From positions 1 to 60,171 of the forward strand of contig NZ_SMAO01000013.1 in the NCBI RefSeq assembly GCF_004342175.1: a stretch of 60,171 bases of DNA. Reading direction: 5' to 3'. The position numbers and the translations under genes are program-made. This stretch comes from Thiobaca trueperi. Lineage in GTDB: Bacteria > Pseudomonadota > Gammaproteobacteria > Chromatiales > Chromatiaceae. A model generated the notes under the pieces. It had not been told where the DNA came from and did not search any database. It saw only the letters and a list, made by a program, of their open reading frames with translations. This document shows positions 27,917-43,287 of the stretch, piece after piece (positions within the stretch are counted from its first letter, which is position 1; every line of letters starts with the position of its first letter).

Positions 27917-29280
27917 GACGGCATACCGAGACAGAGCTGATTCATCTCCCATTTCGCCAGGACGCCCTGTTCCGCACAGAGATCGCGCAGCAGATAACGC
28001 CCCTCAGGGGTGATGCGAATACCCTCGTCGGACACCTCAATGAGTCCATCCTGCGCACGGCGGCAGAGACAGGCGTAACCCTCCTGCCCGAGATCTCCAG
28101 CCAGACTGGCCGGAAGCCGCAGATTGCACATGAGATAGAGCATTGCCTCACGCCGACGCCGATCCGTCTCGCTCAGACAACGCCCCCAGGCCACCGGCAG
28201 GCGTCCGCTGTTCAGGTGCTTTTGCCAGGCATGCAGATCCGTTTCGTTCTGGACCAGGACGCCGTCAACCTCACCGACGCCACTCGGACCAAAGGCCAGC
28301 ACATCGGTAGCCGGCCTGGGCGTATAACCGATCACATTACGGTAAAGCCCCTCACCGGACTGGGCGGCATAGAGCTCGTCCGTGTCGCGCACAAAGACAT
28401 CCAGGCCGACCCAGCGATAGCCCGCTGCGGTCAGGGTACTGACGGCATGCTGGAAGAGCGCCAGTTTTTCAGGGGCTTTCGGCAAATGATCAACATTGAT
28501 GGCATGCTGATGCGGCCGGGCGGCGGGATCGTGTCTGTAACTGAAGCAGGCCACCCGATCCGGATTGAGTTCAAGGATCTGCTCCAGAGTCGATTTGAAA
28601 CCCTGCCGGGTCTGGAACGGCAGACCATAGATGAGATCAAGATTGATGCTCTCGAAGCCGGTCTCACGTGCGGTCTGAAAGACATCGCGCACCATGTTCA
28701 GTGACTGCACGCGACCGATGGCGCGCTGTACATCCGCATTCAGATCCTGCACGCCGAAGCTCACGCGGCGAAAGCCCAGTCCGTACAGAAGCTCCAGTTG
28801 ACCTGCGGAGGCGCGGCGCGGGTTGCATTCAATCGCAGCACGGGCGTCCGGCGCCAGACGGAAATGATGCTCCACGATTTCCATCAAACGGGCCAGCTGA
28901 GGCTCATTGAGATGATTCGGGGTGCCGCCGCCCACATAAAGCTGTTCGATTTCCCGATCACGACCGCAGAGCCGGGTTACCAGCGTCATTTCGCGCTCCA
29001 GCGCGTCGAGATACTGATCGACCTTTTCCAGACTGTGGGTAACGGTGGTGTCGCAGGCGCAATAGAGACAGCGCACATGACAGAAGGGAACGTGCACATA
29101 CACGGCAAGCGGTTCATCCGGACGCTGCCGGAGGCTGTTCAGTGCATCGCGATACTGGGTCTCGACAAAGGGCTTGTCGCCGACAAGCCCGGCGGCTGAT
29201 AGAGGGCATCCGGCAGAAGAGCGACCACCATGCCCTCCAATGATTTCAAACGGCAGGGATGAAACGAACGAATGCGCCAT
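27913..29280 (-). CDS. hemN: Oxygen-independent coproporphyrinogen III oxidase (radical SAM)
   Basis: 455 residues, full length for HemN. It decarboxylates two propionate chains of coproporphyrinogen III to give protoporphyrinogen IX without oxygen, which suits an anaerobic phototroph. The cluster motif VPFCHVRCLYCACDTTVTH has the HemN-type CX3CX2CXC pattern, followed by YVGGGTPNHL and SFGVQDLNADVQRAIGR. The C-terminal HemN domain is present. It is in the same direction as the puh/bch genes, right behind the bchE relic, so it supplies the pigment branch with porphyrin. Confidence 0.93.
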   Translation of the reverse strand: MAHSFVSSLPFEIIGGHGGRSSAGCPLSAAGLVGDKPFVETQYRDALNSLRQRPDEPLAVYVHVPFCHVRCLYCACDTTVTHSLEKVDQYLDALEREMTLVTRLCGRDREIEQLYVGGGTPNHLNEPQLARLMEIVEHHFRLAPDARAAIECNPRRASAGQLELLYGLGFRRVSFGVQDLNADVQRAIGRVQSLNMVRDVFQTARETGFESINLDLIYGLPFQTRQGFKSTLEQILELNPDRVACFSYRHDPAARPHQHAINVDHLPKAPEKLALFQHAVSTLTAAGYRWVGLDVFVRDTDELYAAQSGEGLYRNVIGYTPRPATDVLAFGPSGVGEVDGVLVQNETDLHAWQKHLNSGRLPVAWGRCLSETDRRRREAMLYLMCNLRLPASLAGDLGQEGYACLCRRAQDGLIEVSDEGIRITPEGRYLLRDLCAEQGVLAKWEMNQLCLGMPS

Positions 29281-29292
29281 GATCGAAACCCG

Positions 29293-29553
29293 CTAGTCAG
29301 ATTGTACCGCTGTCATTTTGGGATCAACGGCCGACGCTTGCGCCGACGCCTTGTCAAAATCGACTGTCTTGGACACTCATCTTCGTCTCGTCTTAAGCAC
29401 GCCTTTCAGCACCTGCTCGCGCGTCATGTGCCTGGACTTCATGATCGGCGTCGCAAAATTATACTTGGACTCATCACGAACCTCCACCTTATCGCCGAGC
29501 ACCTCAAGAGGCCTCGCCAATGACCGCGGCCTGTGCGCCTCGATTGGCATCAT
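29293..29553 (-). pseudogene. bchE: Relic of bchE (anaerobic Mg-protoporphyrin monomethyl ester cyclase), C-terminal fragment
   Basis: One reading frame on the minus strand, read from 29553, contains LGDKVEVRDESKYNFATPIM at 29501-29441 and then MTREQVLKGV, a clear match to the conserved C-terminal region of BchE as I know it from Rhodobacter (LGDKVEVxDxxKYNFxTPIM). It is interrupted by TGA at 29377-29379, then reads VSKTVDFDKASAQ, like the KKTVxFxFD tail of BchE, and ends at TAG 29293-29295. The N-terminal 400 or so residues, including the radical-SAM cysteines, are gone. It lies directly behind puhE. A working copy should exist elsewhere. Confidence 0.7.
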
Positions 29554-30473
29554 GCCCCTGTCATCAGACCGCTTTTCATCCGTGAACTCCGATGGTGCGA
29601 TGGCATGGGCTTGTTCTTTGCCCGCATCATCACCGCCATCGTAGAGCCATGCGCGGGCACGCTCATCATCGTGGCATCCGGATCACGCGGCGGGATTCCG
29701 GAGTCATCGCCAGACTCGCCAGACGGCAGCGCCCAGGCCCAGAGCGCCTCATCGGGAAGCGGCAGAACCAGAAACCAGTGTTCCAGAATCGCCAGCGCCA
29801 GCAGGGTTGCGACCAGAATCAGTCCGACAGCCCCGGCCCCGGCCGCCTCAGGCGCCATCGCCCTGAGCACGATCAAAACGGTCACGACCGTCGATAGAGT
29901 GACCGATATCGGAAACAGCAGATTCATCCCGCGCTTCACCATGTACGTCTTGAGATAGCGAAGGTGTTCGGGCAGCCACTCTTCATTCAGATTGGGCACA
30001 CCCAGAAACAGATTCAGCTTGGCGCTCCAGCGCATCAGCCAGAGCACCACAAAGGTCCAGACGCCAACCTGATTGGGTTCACCCCAGGAAAGCATGATCA
30101 AGAACAGCCCGGTCGCGATCACGGCCAGCTCATGATAGAGACTGGTCATGATGGCCAGACCGAAGCGTCTCCACTCCGAACAGGCCGGCGGGCAGGGGAT
30201 CTTGCGCGGGCCGGTCAGGAATCCGGTGAAATAGCTCATTTCGAGCACCCCCCAGATCACCAGACCACAGGAGAAGGCGATATAGGCCGAGAGGATGTCA
30301 GTGGATGCGCTGCTCACGACCAGACCGAAGATGGCAAGCGCCAGCACGGTCGCCCCGCCCAGCAGGGTCCAGCGAAAGGTTCGCCCCGGCAGATTGTCGA
30401 GATAGAGCACCACGCCGGTGCTGAACCACCAGAGGCCGAGCGCGTACAGAACCGGAAAACCGAAGTCAGACAT
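29550..30473 (-). CDS. puhE: PuhE, photosynthetic complex assembly protein
   Basis: 307 residues with several membrane helices: opening SDFGFPVLYALGLWWFSTG, then LLGGATVLALAIFGLVV, YIAFSCGLVIWGVLEMSYF with the conserved FLTGPRKIPCPP, and SLYHELAVIATGLFLIMLSW. PuhE is needed for normal reaction-centre amounts and for pigment regulation in Rhodobacter. The last 60 or so residues after PLPDEALWAWAL look degraded or non-conserved and run into the bchE relic, so the original stop may have been lost when the neighbourhood was rearranged. The gene lies 144 bases downstream of puhC. Confidence 0.88.
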   Translation of the reverse strand: MSDFGFPVLYALGLWWFSTGVVLYLDNLPGRTFRWTLLGGATVLALAIFGLVVSSASTDILSAYIAFSCGLVIWGVLEMSYFTGFLTGPRKIPCPPACSEWRRFGLAIMTSLYHELAVIATGLFLIMLSWGEPNQVGVWTFVVLWLMRWSAKLNLFLGVPNLNEEWLPEHLRYLKTYMVKRGMNLLFPISVTLSTVVTVLIVLRAMAPEAAGAGAVGLILVATLLALAILEHWFLVLPLPDEALWAWALPSGESGDDSGIPPRDPDATMMSVPAHGSTMAVMMRAKNKPMPSHHRSSRMKSGLMTGA

Positions 30474-30617
30474 GGATGAGGCTCCATTCTCGTGCCGCTT
30501 CAGACCGGAACGCGCGCAATCGGGTGTGGATGAATGGGTAATCGTCAGCCTTCACGGTGTCGGAGTTGGTCGCGTCGGGACACCGGCGCTCGTCTTGCGA
30601 GCGCATCGGGCATGTCG

Positions 30618-31076
30618 TCATTGAGGGGCGGATGGCGCGGGCAGAAACGGCGCGAAAGCGATCGCATTGGTATGGCCAAAGGCTTTCAGGTCGAGCAGGA
30701 TGCCGGTCGTTGGATCCTCAAGGGTCATGTTGCCATCCTGGCGGCGGGTCAGATGGAAGGGTTCGGCCAGCGTCGCTTTGTGGCCTTTGCGCTGACGCTC
30801 CATGCTTCTGAGCACACCGCGGATGAAACCCTCGCCACCTGGCGGCAGGGTCTGGATCAGGGCGCCGGTGGCAACATCGCGAACCGCCAGCGAGCCATCG
30901 GGGAGATCCACGAAACGAATGTCGCGAGACTCCACCACAGGCGGCAGCGGCGCCAGCTCCGCCTTGGTGCCCGTAATCCGGGCATAGCCGACCATGAGGA
31001 TCATGAATCCCAGCATGACGGCAACGGCGATCAACGGACCCCGTGGAAAGGGGCGGTGAATGAATTCATCGCTCAA
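30618..31076 (-). CDS. puhC: PuhC, reaction-centre/light-harvesting complex assembly protein
   Basis: 152 residues. One N-terminal membrane helix (LIAVAVMLGFMILMVGYA) anchors a periplasmic domain with RDIRFVDLPDGSLAVRDVATG, a pattern shared by PuhC proteins. PuhC affects how LH1 is organised around the reaction centre. The gene starts 12 bases after the puhB stop in the order puhA-B-C, as in Rhodobacter. Confidence 0.88.
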   Translation of the reverse strand: MSDEFIHRPFPRGPLIAVAVMLGFMILMVGYARITGTKAELAPLPPVVESRDIRFVDLPDGSLAVRDVATGALIQTLPPGGEGFIRGVLRSMERQRKGHKATLAEPFHLTRRQDGNMTLEDPTTGILLDLKAFGHTNAIAFAPFLPAPSAPQ

Positions 31077-31088
31077 TGTCGAACCTCG

Positions 31089-31757
31089 TCAGGATGATGC
31101 GCTGCTATGGCTGGAAACCACGCGGGGAACCAATGACTCGGTCGCCTCATCCTCGCTCGCCGCCGGCTCGCTTGATTCCTCGGTGAATGACTTGAGCGCA
31201 TTCGCCAGAATCTCAGCGACCTGGGAAGCGTCGGGAACAACGCGGAGCATGGGCTCCGGGGGAGAAAAATGCCAGGGACGAACGTGCGGCCAGAAAATCA
31301 GATAGGACGGACGCGCACTTTCGGCCAGAAGCAGCGGAATGTCGCCGGTGCCATCGGCATAACGCTTGAAGCCGGCTGAACGGATCTGTTTGAAGGGAAG
31401 ATTCAGAATCATCGGCAGCGCCACGCCAAAGCGGATCACCACCCGCCGGGAGGTAATGGTGTAGACCGTCGAGCGGGCCATGGCCCAGCCAAGCAGGGTC
31501 AGCGCGCCCACAGACAGCAGTCCCAGAAACAGCACCCAGAGCGCGCTTTGCAGCGCAGTCGCCGTGGACGAGTCCGCAGACCAGCCCACAGCGATGCGCC
31601 AGACCACGAGCACCGCGAAGTAAATCGCCACCTTCCTCACATGGAAGGCGCGCCGCGCCAGAGCAGTCCAGCGCGGGGCACCCTGCCAGAGCATTTCCTC
31701 ACCGGGAGGAAGCGGCTCAGGCAGGCCCCGAAGGGGCTCGAAGTCATACTCTCTCAC
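31089..31757 (-). CDS. puhB: PuhB, photosynthetic complex assembly protein
   Basis: 222 residues. The start [20 protein letters not shown] and the following [20 protein letters not shown] are characteristic of PuhB, a membrane protein of three helices and a bacterial PH-like domain that helps LH1/reaction-centre assembly. The start codon is GTG at 31757 overlapping the puhA stop (GTGA), so translation is coupled. Confidence 0.9.
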   Translation of the reverse strand: MREYDFEPLRGLPEPLPPGEEMLWQGAPRWTALARRAFHVRKVAIYFAVLVVWRIAVGWSADSSTATALQSALWVLFLGLLSVGALTLLGWAMARSTVYTITSRRVVIRFGVALPMILNLPFKQIRSAGFKRYADGTGDIPLLLAESARPSYLIFWPHVRPWHFSPPEPMLRVVPDASQVAEILANALKSFTEESSEPAASEDEATESLVPRVVSSHSSASS

Positions 31758-32530
31758 AGGAAAGGCCCAAAACGATCAGGTGTGGCGTAGAGTTTGCCGG
31801 CGGCATAGTAGGCGCTCACCTTGTCCTCTTCGTACAGGGTGATCTCATCCGGCTTGGACAGCGTGGGCACATTGACGAAGTGAGCCGCCTTGATGGAGGC
31901 CACCTTGACCTTGCGGGCGCGCTTGTCGAAGCGGGCAAAGCCGATCGGCAGCAGTGCCTTCTTCTTGTTGGCAGCGACCTCGACTTCCAGATAACGGATC
32001 TGCGGCTCGGCGCGATCAACCCAGACATCGGAGACCGTGCCAGCGACCTCGCCGTCGAGACCGACCACCGTCATGCCGCGCGGATCCGGATCGCCCTCGG
32101 CAATCGAGAAGTCGGTGGCGACGCGCATCGGCACGATCTTCGCCTTGCCTTCGAAGGTCAGGTCCAGGTGCTTGGCGCGATCCGGGGAGGCACCAGGACC
32201 GACACCGGCCAGCATGGGATCGCCGACCGGATCGAACGGTGCGCCCGGGAAGGGAGCGGCAGGCGTCAGGTTCAGCTTGGTTGCGGGTGCCTCATCGCGC
32301 GGCGCATAGACCGTACCGCCGTTGTGCGGGAGCAGGAAGGACTTGGGATCGGCCAGACCGGGGAACCCGATCACCTTGACGCGACCACCCGAACGCTCGG
32401 TCCGGTCGGAGTCGAGCGGATAACCTTCCCGCTTGTCCTCGCGACGGAGATAAATGACCAGTCCAGCGAAAAAGAACCAGAAAACCCAGATCGCGATCTG
32501 GCCGCCATCGATATAGTGTTCAACAGACAT
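31754..32530 (-). CDS. puhA: Photosynthetic reaction centre H subunit
   Basis: 258 residues. One N-terminal membrane helix ([20 protein letters not shown]) followed by [11 protein letters not shown] and a large cytoplasmic PRC-barrel domain: [20 protein letters not shown] and RYLEVEV. It caps the L/M core of the reaction centre and shapes the proton path to quinone B. A good ribosome site (GGAGG, 9 bases before ATG 32530) and a GC-rich hairpin in the leader precede it. L, M and cytochrome genes (puf) are not in the window. Confidence 0.97.
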   Translation of the reverse strand: MSVEHYIDGGQIAIWVFWFFFAGLVIYLRREDKREGYPLDSDRTERSGGRVKVIGFPGLADPKSFLLPHNGGTVYAPRDEAPATKLNLTPAAPFPGAPFDPVGDPMLAGVGPGASPDRAKHLDLTFEGKAKIVPMRVATDFSIAEGDPDPRGMTVVGLDGEVAGTVSDVWVDRAEPQIRYLEVEVAANKKKALLPIGFARFDKRARKVKVASIKAAHFVNVPTLSKPDEITLYEEDKVSAYYAAGKLYATPDRFGPFL

Positions 32531-32556
32531 GAATGTAACCTCCGTAGGACAAATTG

Positions 32557-32576
32557 CTAGCCGGGAAGCCGGCTAG
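32557..32576 (-). other. Hairpin in the puhA leader
   Basis: Eight base pairs, CTAGCCGG and CCGGCTAG, around a four-base loop, 26 bases upstream of the puhA start. It sits in the 200-base gap where bchM ends and puhA begins. It could protect the puhA message from decay or terminate readthrough weakly from bchM. Confidence 0.5.
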
Positions 32577-32729
32577 GCCTAAGCGCGATGACCGCCGTGG
32601 AACGGGGTCGTTCGCCGAATGCTCAACGCAGAGCAAGTCCACAGCCACAGGGCCGTGGCGACCACGGCGCCCAAAGCGCCCAAACCGCAACGCCCCGCAA
32701 TCAAATCCGGGGCATTGCACCGCAGCGTC

Positions 32730-33430
32730 TCATCCTGGAACCAACTCCAATGCCTGAGACGTATAAAAACCAACAGCAACGCGCCGTGTCCGCCTCGGCT
32801 GCCAGCCACGAAGCGTCGGATCCGCTGCCAGCAGGCCGGTTAATTTTGCCATGCTGACCGGCACGATGGCCGGTGAGCGGTCGCCGCGCGGAAACCACTG
32901 CCCGACCGCATGCATGATCGCCAGCGGGACGGTCCGGGGGGCAAAGGTAAAGAGGATCGAGCCGCTCGTCCGCTCCGCCAGTCCGGCCAGCACCCTGACC
33001 ACATCCTCCGGCTGATAATGAATCACCGAGTCCATGGCGACCACATGATCGAAGCGGCCATGCGCCGGATCCAGCATATCGCCGGCCTGAAAATCGATGG
33101 AACCCGCTCCCAGATCCTTGGGCATGCGCTCGCGTGCAATGGCGATGAGGGTTGGCGCCACATCGATTGCGACCACTTCAGCGCCACGGCGCGCGGCCTC
33201 CACCGCCAGTGCACCGGTGCCGCAGCCAGCGTCGAGCAGACGTTTGCCGGTGAGATCGGCGGGCAGCCAGTCGAGCAGCGTATTCCGCATGTCATCCCGC
33301 CCGGCGCGAACCGTCGCGCGCACGCGGCTGACCTTGGCGTCCGAGGTCAGCTTGGACCAGGCATCGGCGGCGGTGCGATCAAAATAGGTTTCGATCTCGC
33401 CGCGCCGTTCTTGATAGGAAGCCTTGGTCA

Positions 33431-33431
<1 letters not shown>
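32730..33431 (-). CDS. bchM: Mg-protoporphyrin IX O-methyltransferase
   Basis: 233 residues from ATG 33431. It methylates the C13 propionate of Mg-protoporphyrin with S-adenosylmethionine before ring closure. The family opening YQERRGEIETYFDRTAADAW and the methyltransferase motif I LLDAGCGTGALAVEAARRGA are clear. The start overlaps the bchL stop by one base (TGATG), so it is translated with bchL. An in-frame TTG just upstream is a less likely start. Confidence 0.96.
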
Positions 33432-38050
<4,619 letters not shown>

Positions 38051-38076
<26 letters not shown>

Positions 38077-39628
38077 CGTAGAGCGTCTCCACAGTAATGG
38101 TCAGGATCCCACGTTCTTGCGCAAACCGCTCGGTGTTGCGACGCGCCTTGCCACGCACGAAAAAGGGGATCTTTTTCAGTTCCTGCTCGGCTTCCGGTGC
38201 CCAGGTCATGATTGAATCGTCGGCACGGTCGGTCGTCTCGACCGGCTCGGAGCGGCTCTCCTGCGGACGCCCGGCTCCAGCACCGGCCCCTAGGTGAGAC
38301 GCTGTCGCGCCATCGTGAAACTCGAAATCCTCCCGGAACATGGTGATCAGGTGCTCTTCGAGCCCCATCATCAGCGGGTGGACCCAGGTATCGAAGATGA
38401 CGTTTGCGCCCTCGAAGCCCATCTGCGGCGCATAGCGGGACGGAAAGTCCTGGATATGCACCGGCGCCGAAATCACGGCGCAGGGAATGCCCAGCCGCTT
38501 GGCGATATGGCGCTCCATCTGGGTGCCCAGCACCAGCTCGGGGTGCGCCTCGGCGACCCGCGACTCCACTTCCAGATAATCGTCCGTAATCAGCGGCTCG
38601 ACGCCATGGATTTTGGCCGCTTCACGCACATCACGGGCGAATTCACGGGCATAGGTGCCAAGCCCGACGATGGTGAAACCGAGCTCTTCCGACGCAATGC
38701 GCGCGGCGGCGACCGCATGGGTCGCATCCCCAAAGATAAAAACCCGCTTGCCCGTGAGATAGGTTGAATCCACAGACCGCGAGTACCACGGCATTCTAGA
38801 CCAGATCGGGTCTTGGGTGTGAGTGACATCGAGACCGGCGACACGCCCGACTTCGGCCAGAAACTCACGGGTCGCGCCAATGCCGATGGGCACGGTCCTG
38901 ACCGTTGGCTGACCGAACATGCGCTCCAGCCAGTGACAGGCCTGGTCGGCGAGTTCAGGGTAAAGACAGACGTTGAAATCGGCCTCCGGGATGCGCAGCA
39001 GATCCGCCGGACTGGCGCCAAGCGGCGCGACCACATTGACATCCACGCCGATTGAATCGAGCAGGCGGGTGACTTCGATCACATCGTCGCGGCAGCGGAA
39101 ACCGAGCGCCGAGGGACCGAGCAGATTCGCCAGCGGACGCGCACCCGAGGCGCGCAGTTCACGCTCGCTGCCCGGCGCGGGAACCCGGCTCTTGAGCAGA
39201 CCGCGAATCAGTTGATAGAAGGTCTCGTTGGCACCCCAGTTTTCCTTTCTGGCATAGGCCGGCAGTTCCAGCGACAGCACCGGGATCGGCAGACCCATTC
39301 CCTGTGCAAGCGGGCCGGGCTGATCCTGAATCAGCTCGGCCGTGCAGGATTCGCCGACCAGCAGCACCTGTGGCTTGAAGCGGTCGTAGGTCTCCTGAAT
39401 GGTGTTTTTGACCAGTTCTGCCGTATCGCTGCCCAGCTCGCGCGCCTGGAAGCTGGTATAGCTCACCGGCGGACGCTGACCGCGACGCTCGATCATGGTG
39501 AACAGCAGATCAGCGTAGGTATCGCCCTGAGGCGCATGCAGCACCAGATGCACGCCGTCCATCGAGGCGGCAACCCGCATGGCGCCGATGTGCGGCGGCC
39601 CTTCGTAACTCCAAAGCGTCAATTGCAT
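38051..39628 (-). CDS. bchB: Dark-operative protochlorophyllide reductase subunit B
   Basis: 525 residues from ATG 39628 (the frame is open upstream but begins [20 protein letters not shown] in all relatives). It forms the BchNB heterotetramer with BchN. Asp36 ([12 protein letters not shown]) provides the unusual oxygen ligand of the shared [4Fe-4S] cluster, and [13 protein letters not shown] carries a neighbouring cysteine. The C-terminal PCP_red-like domain is present ([18 protein letters not shown]). It lies 4 bases after bchN and overlaps bchH. Confidence 0.96.
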
Positions 39629-39632
39629 GACA

Positions 39633-41425
<1,793 letters not shown>

Positions 41426-41784
41426 CTGCTAACCGGACTCGTTCGGGAGATTCGTTCAGGATCCTTTGGATCTTCGCCTAAACCGTATGTAGAAATCTAG
41501 TCCGCTTTCAGGCATGCGTCAACCAAACTTTACGTAAACCTGACTTGACAACCTCGCGCAAGCCACCACAATAGGGTTGCGAGCCCAACAGTAGCCGATT
41601 CGTCAGTCACAACCATTGGGCGCGCATGGAATCATGCAAGACAGCAGGACGCAGGGCCACCGTGCGCAGTCAATCATGCGCGCATCATTACTATTTTAGG
41701 ATTTGAGTTCGGCGAGCCTGCCGCTGCGGTCCCCCAGGCGGGTCCACGGGGCGCGCCCATGAGGCAGTGGAGGATCGAGTCGCC
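41426..41784. promoter_or_regulatory. Divergent control region between bchF and ppsR
   Basis: 359 bases between the two starts. For bchF (minus): TTGACG at 41522-41517, a 17-base spacer and TAGATT at 41499-41494. For ppsR (plus): TTGACA at 41546-41551, 16 bases, CACAAT at 41568-41573. A perfect palindrome TTTACGTAAA (41530-41539) lies between the two -35 boxes, a good position for a regulator acting on both. I looked for the PpsR/CrtJ site TGT-N12-ACA on this stretch and found none. Confidence 0.55.
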
Positions 41785-43227
41785 GTGAGTCCGTTCAAAG
41801 CACCGAGGGAATCCCTCGGCGTCCTTGACGCCGAGACGGCTGCGGCATTGATCGAAGGCGCCGCTGACATTGCCGTGATCGTCGATGAGAGCGGCGTCGT
41901 CAGCGACCTCGCCTTTGGCAGCGACGATCTGCTCTCCGATTTCAGCGCTGACTGGATCGGTCAGCCCTGGATCGCCACCGCCCTGCCGGAAAGCCGCGCC
42001 AATCTTGAGCTGCTGCTCAAGGAAGCCAATCATCAGGGCGCGACGCGCTGGCGGCAGATCAGCCATACGAGCCTGCACGGGGTCGGGATCCCCATTCAAT
42101 ACCGCGCACTGCGCCTGAGCGAAGGCGGCCCGATCATGGCAATGGGGCGCAGCCTGCAAGGCATGGCGGCGCTCCAGCAGCAACTGGTCGATGCCCAGCA
42201 GGCGCTGGAGCGCGACTACTGGCGCTTCCGCCAGGTCGAAACCCGTTACCGTCTCCTGTTCCGGATGGTCTCGGAGGCCATCCTCATCATCGATGCGCCC
42301 ACTCAGCGCGTGGTCGAGGCCAACCCGGCCGCCGGCCAACTGCTCGGCGAAACGCCCACCCGCGTGATCGGCCGCCCCTTCCCCGAAGGCTTCGATCCCG
42401 AGAGCACCCAGGCCATCAATGGCCTGCTGGCAGGGGTGCGGGCCGCCGGGCGCGCCGACGATGTCCGCGCGCGACTCATCGACAGCATGCAGGAATTTCT
42501 GGTGTCGGCCTCGCTGCTGCGCCAGGAGAATGTGTCTTTTCTCCTGGTGCGCCTGTCGCCGCTGCTGACCGACAGCGCGTCAACGGCCATGCCCGAAGCC
42601 AAGGCCCGCTATCTGCGTGTGCTCGAAAACGCGCCCGACTGCATGGTCATCACCGATGCCGACGGACGGATCCTCACTGCCAACATCACCTTTCTGAATC
42701 TGGCGGAACTCGCCACCGAACAGCAGGCCCGTGGCGAATCGCTCGAACGCTGGCTGGGCCGACCGGGGGTGGATCTCAATGTGCTCATGGCCAATCTGCG
42801 CCAGCACACCACCGTGCGGCTCTTCGCCACCACCCTGCGCGGCGAATACGGCTCCACCACCGAGGTCGAGATCTCGGCGGCGGCGGTGCGCAACGGCGAA
42901 CGCCCCTACTTCGGTTTCTTCATCCGCGACGTGGGACGCCGCCTGCATGCCGAGCCGTCCATCAGCCCCGAGCAGACCCGCTGGCTGGATCAACTGACCG
43001 ACCGCGTCGGACGGGTGCCGCTCAAGGAGCTGGTCCGCGAATCGACCGACACCATCGAGCGGCTCTGCATCGAGGCGGCGCTCAAACTGACCGGGGATAA
43101 CCGCGCCTCTGCTGCCGAACTGCTGGGCTTGAGTCGGCAAAGTCTGTACGTCAAAATCGACCGCTACGGTATCGCGGCCGACCACACGTCCGAGCCGACG
43201 CCGGACACCCAGGTCAAGACGGGCTGA
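41785..43227 (+). CDS. ppsR: PpsR/CrtJ-type photosynthesis gene regulator
   Basis: About 480 residues: PAS domains (about residues 20-130, 145-255 and 265-375) joined by a coiled segment (QLVDAQQALERDYWRFRQVETRYRLLF region), then a Fis-type helix-turn-helix at the C-terminus (AALKLTGDNRASAAELLGLS, with RQSLYVKIDRYG). Two cysteines stand out, at about 286 (PDCMVITD) and 428 (RLCIEAAL, in the helix-turn-helix as in the redox-active Cys of Rhodobacter PpsR). Start GTG 41785 has GGAGG 11 bases upstream; GTG 41767 is an in-frame alternative. It heads ppsR-bchG-bchP. Confidence 0.93.
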   Translation: MSPFKAPRESLGVLDAETAAALIEGAADIAVIVDESGVVSDLAFGSDDLLSDFSADWIGQPWIATALPESRANLELLLKEANHQGATRWRQISHTSLHGVGIPIQYRALRLSEGGPIMAMGRSLQGMAALQQQLVDAQQALERDYWRFRQVETRYRLLFRMVSEAILIIDAPTQRVVEANPAAGQLLGETPTRVIGRPFPEGFDPESTQAINGLLAGVRAAGRADDVRARLIDSMQEFLVSASLLRQENVSFLLVRLSPLLTDSASTAMPEAKARYLRVLENAPDCMVITDADGRILTANITFLNLAELATEQQARGESLERWLGRPGVDLNVLMANLRQHTTVRLFATTLRGEYGSTTEVEISAAAVRNGERPYFGFFIRDVGRRLHAEPSISPEQTRWLDQLTDRVGRVPLKELVRESTDTIERLCIEAALKLTGDNRASAAELLGLSRQSLYVKIDRYGIAADHTSEPTPDTQVKTG

Positions 43228-43287
43228 CGCACCTTGTCCCGCTCGTATCCGTCTCCAACGCATCCGTCCCCAATGCAGGTTTCCCGC

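Noticed and set aside
41426-41784. TGT-N12-ACA binding site for PpsR upstream of bchF
   Set aside because: Checked every TGT in this stretch; none has ACA 12 bases on.
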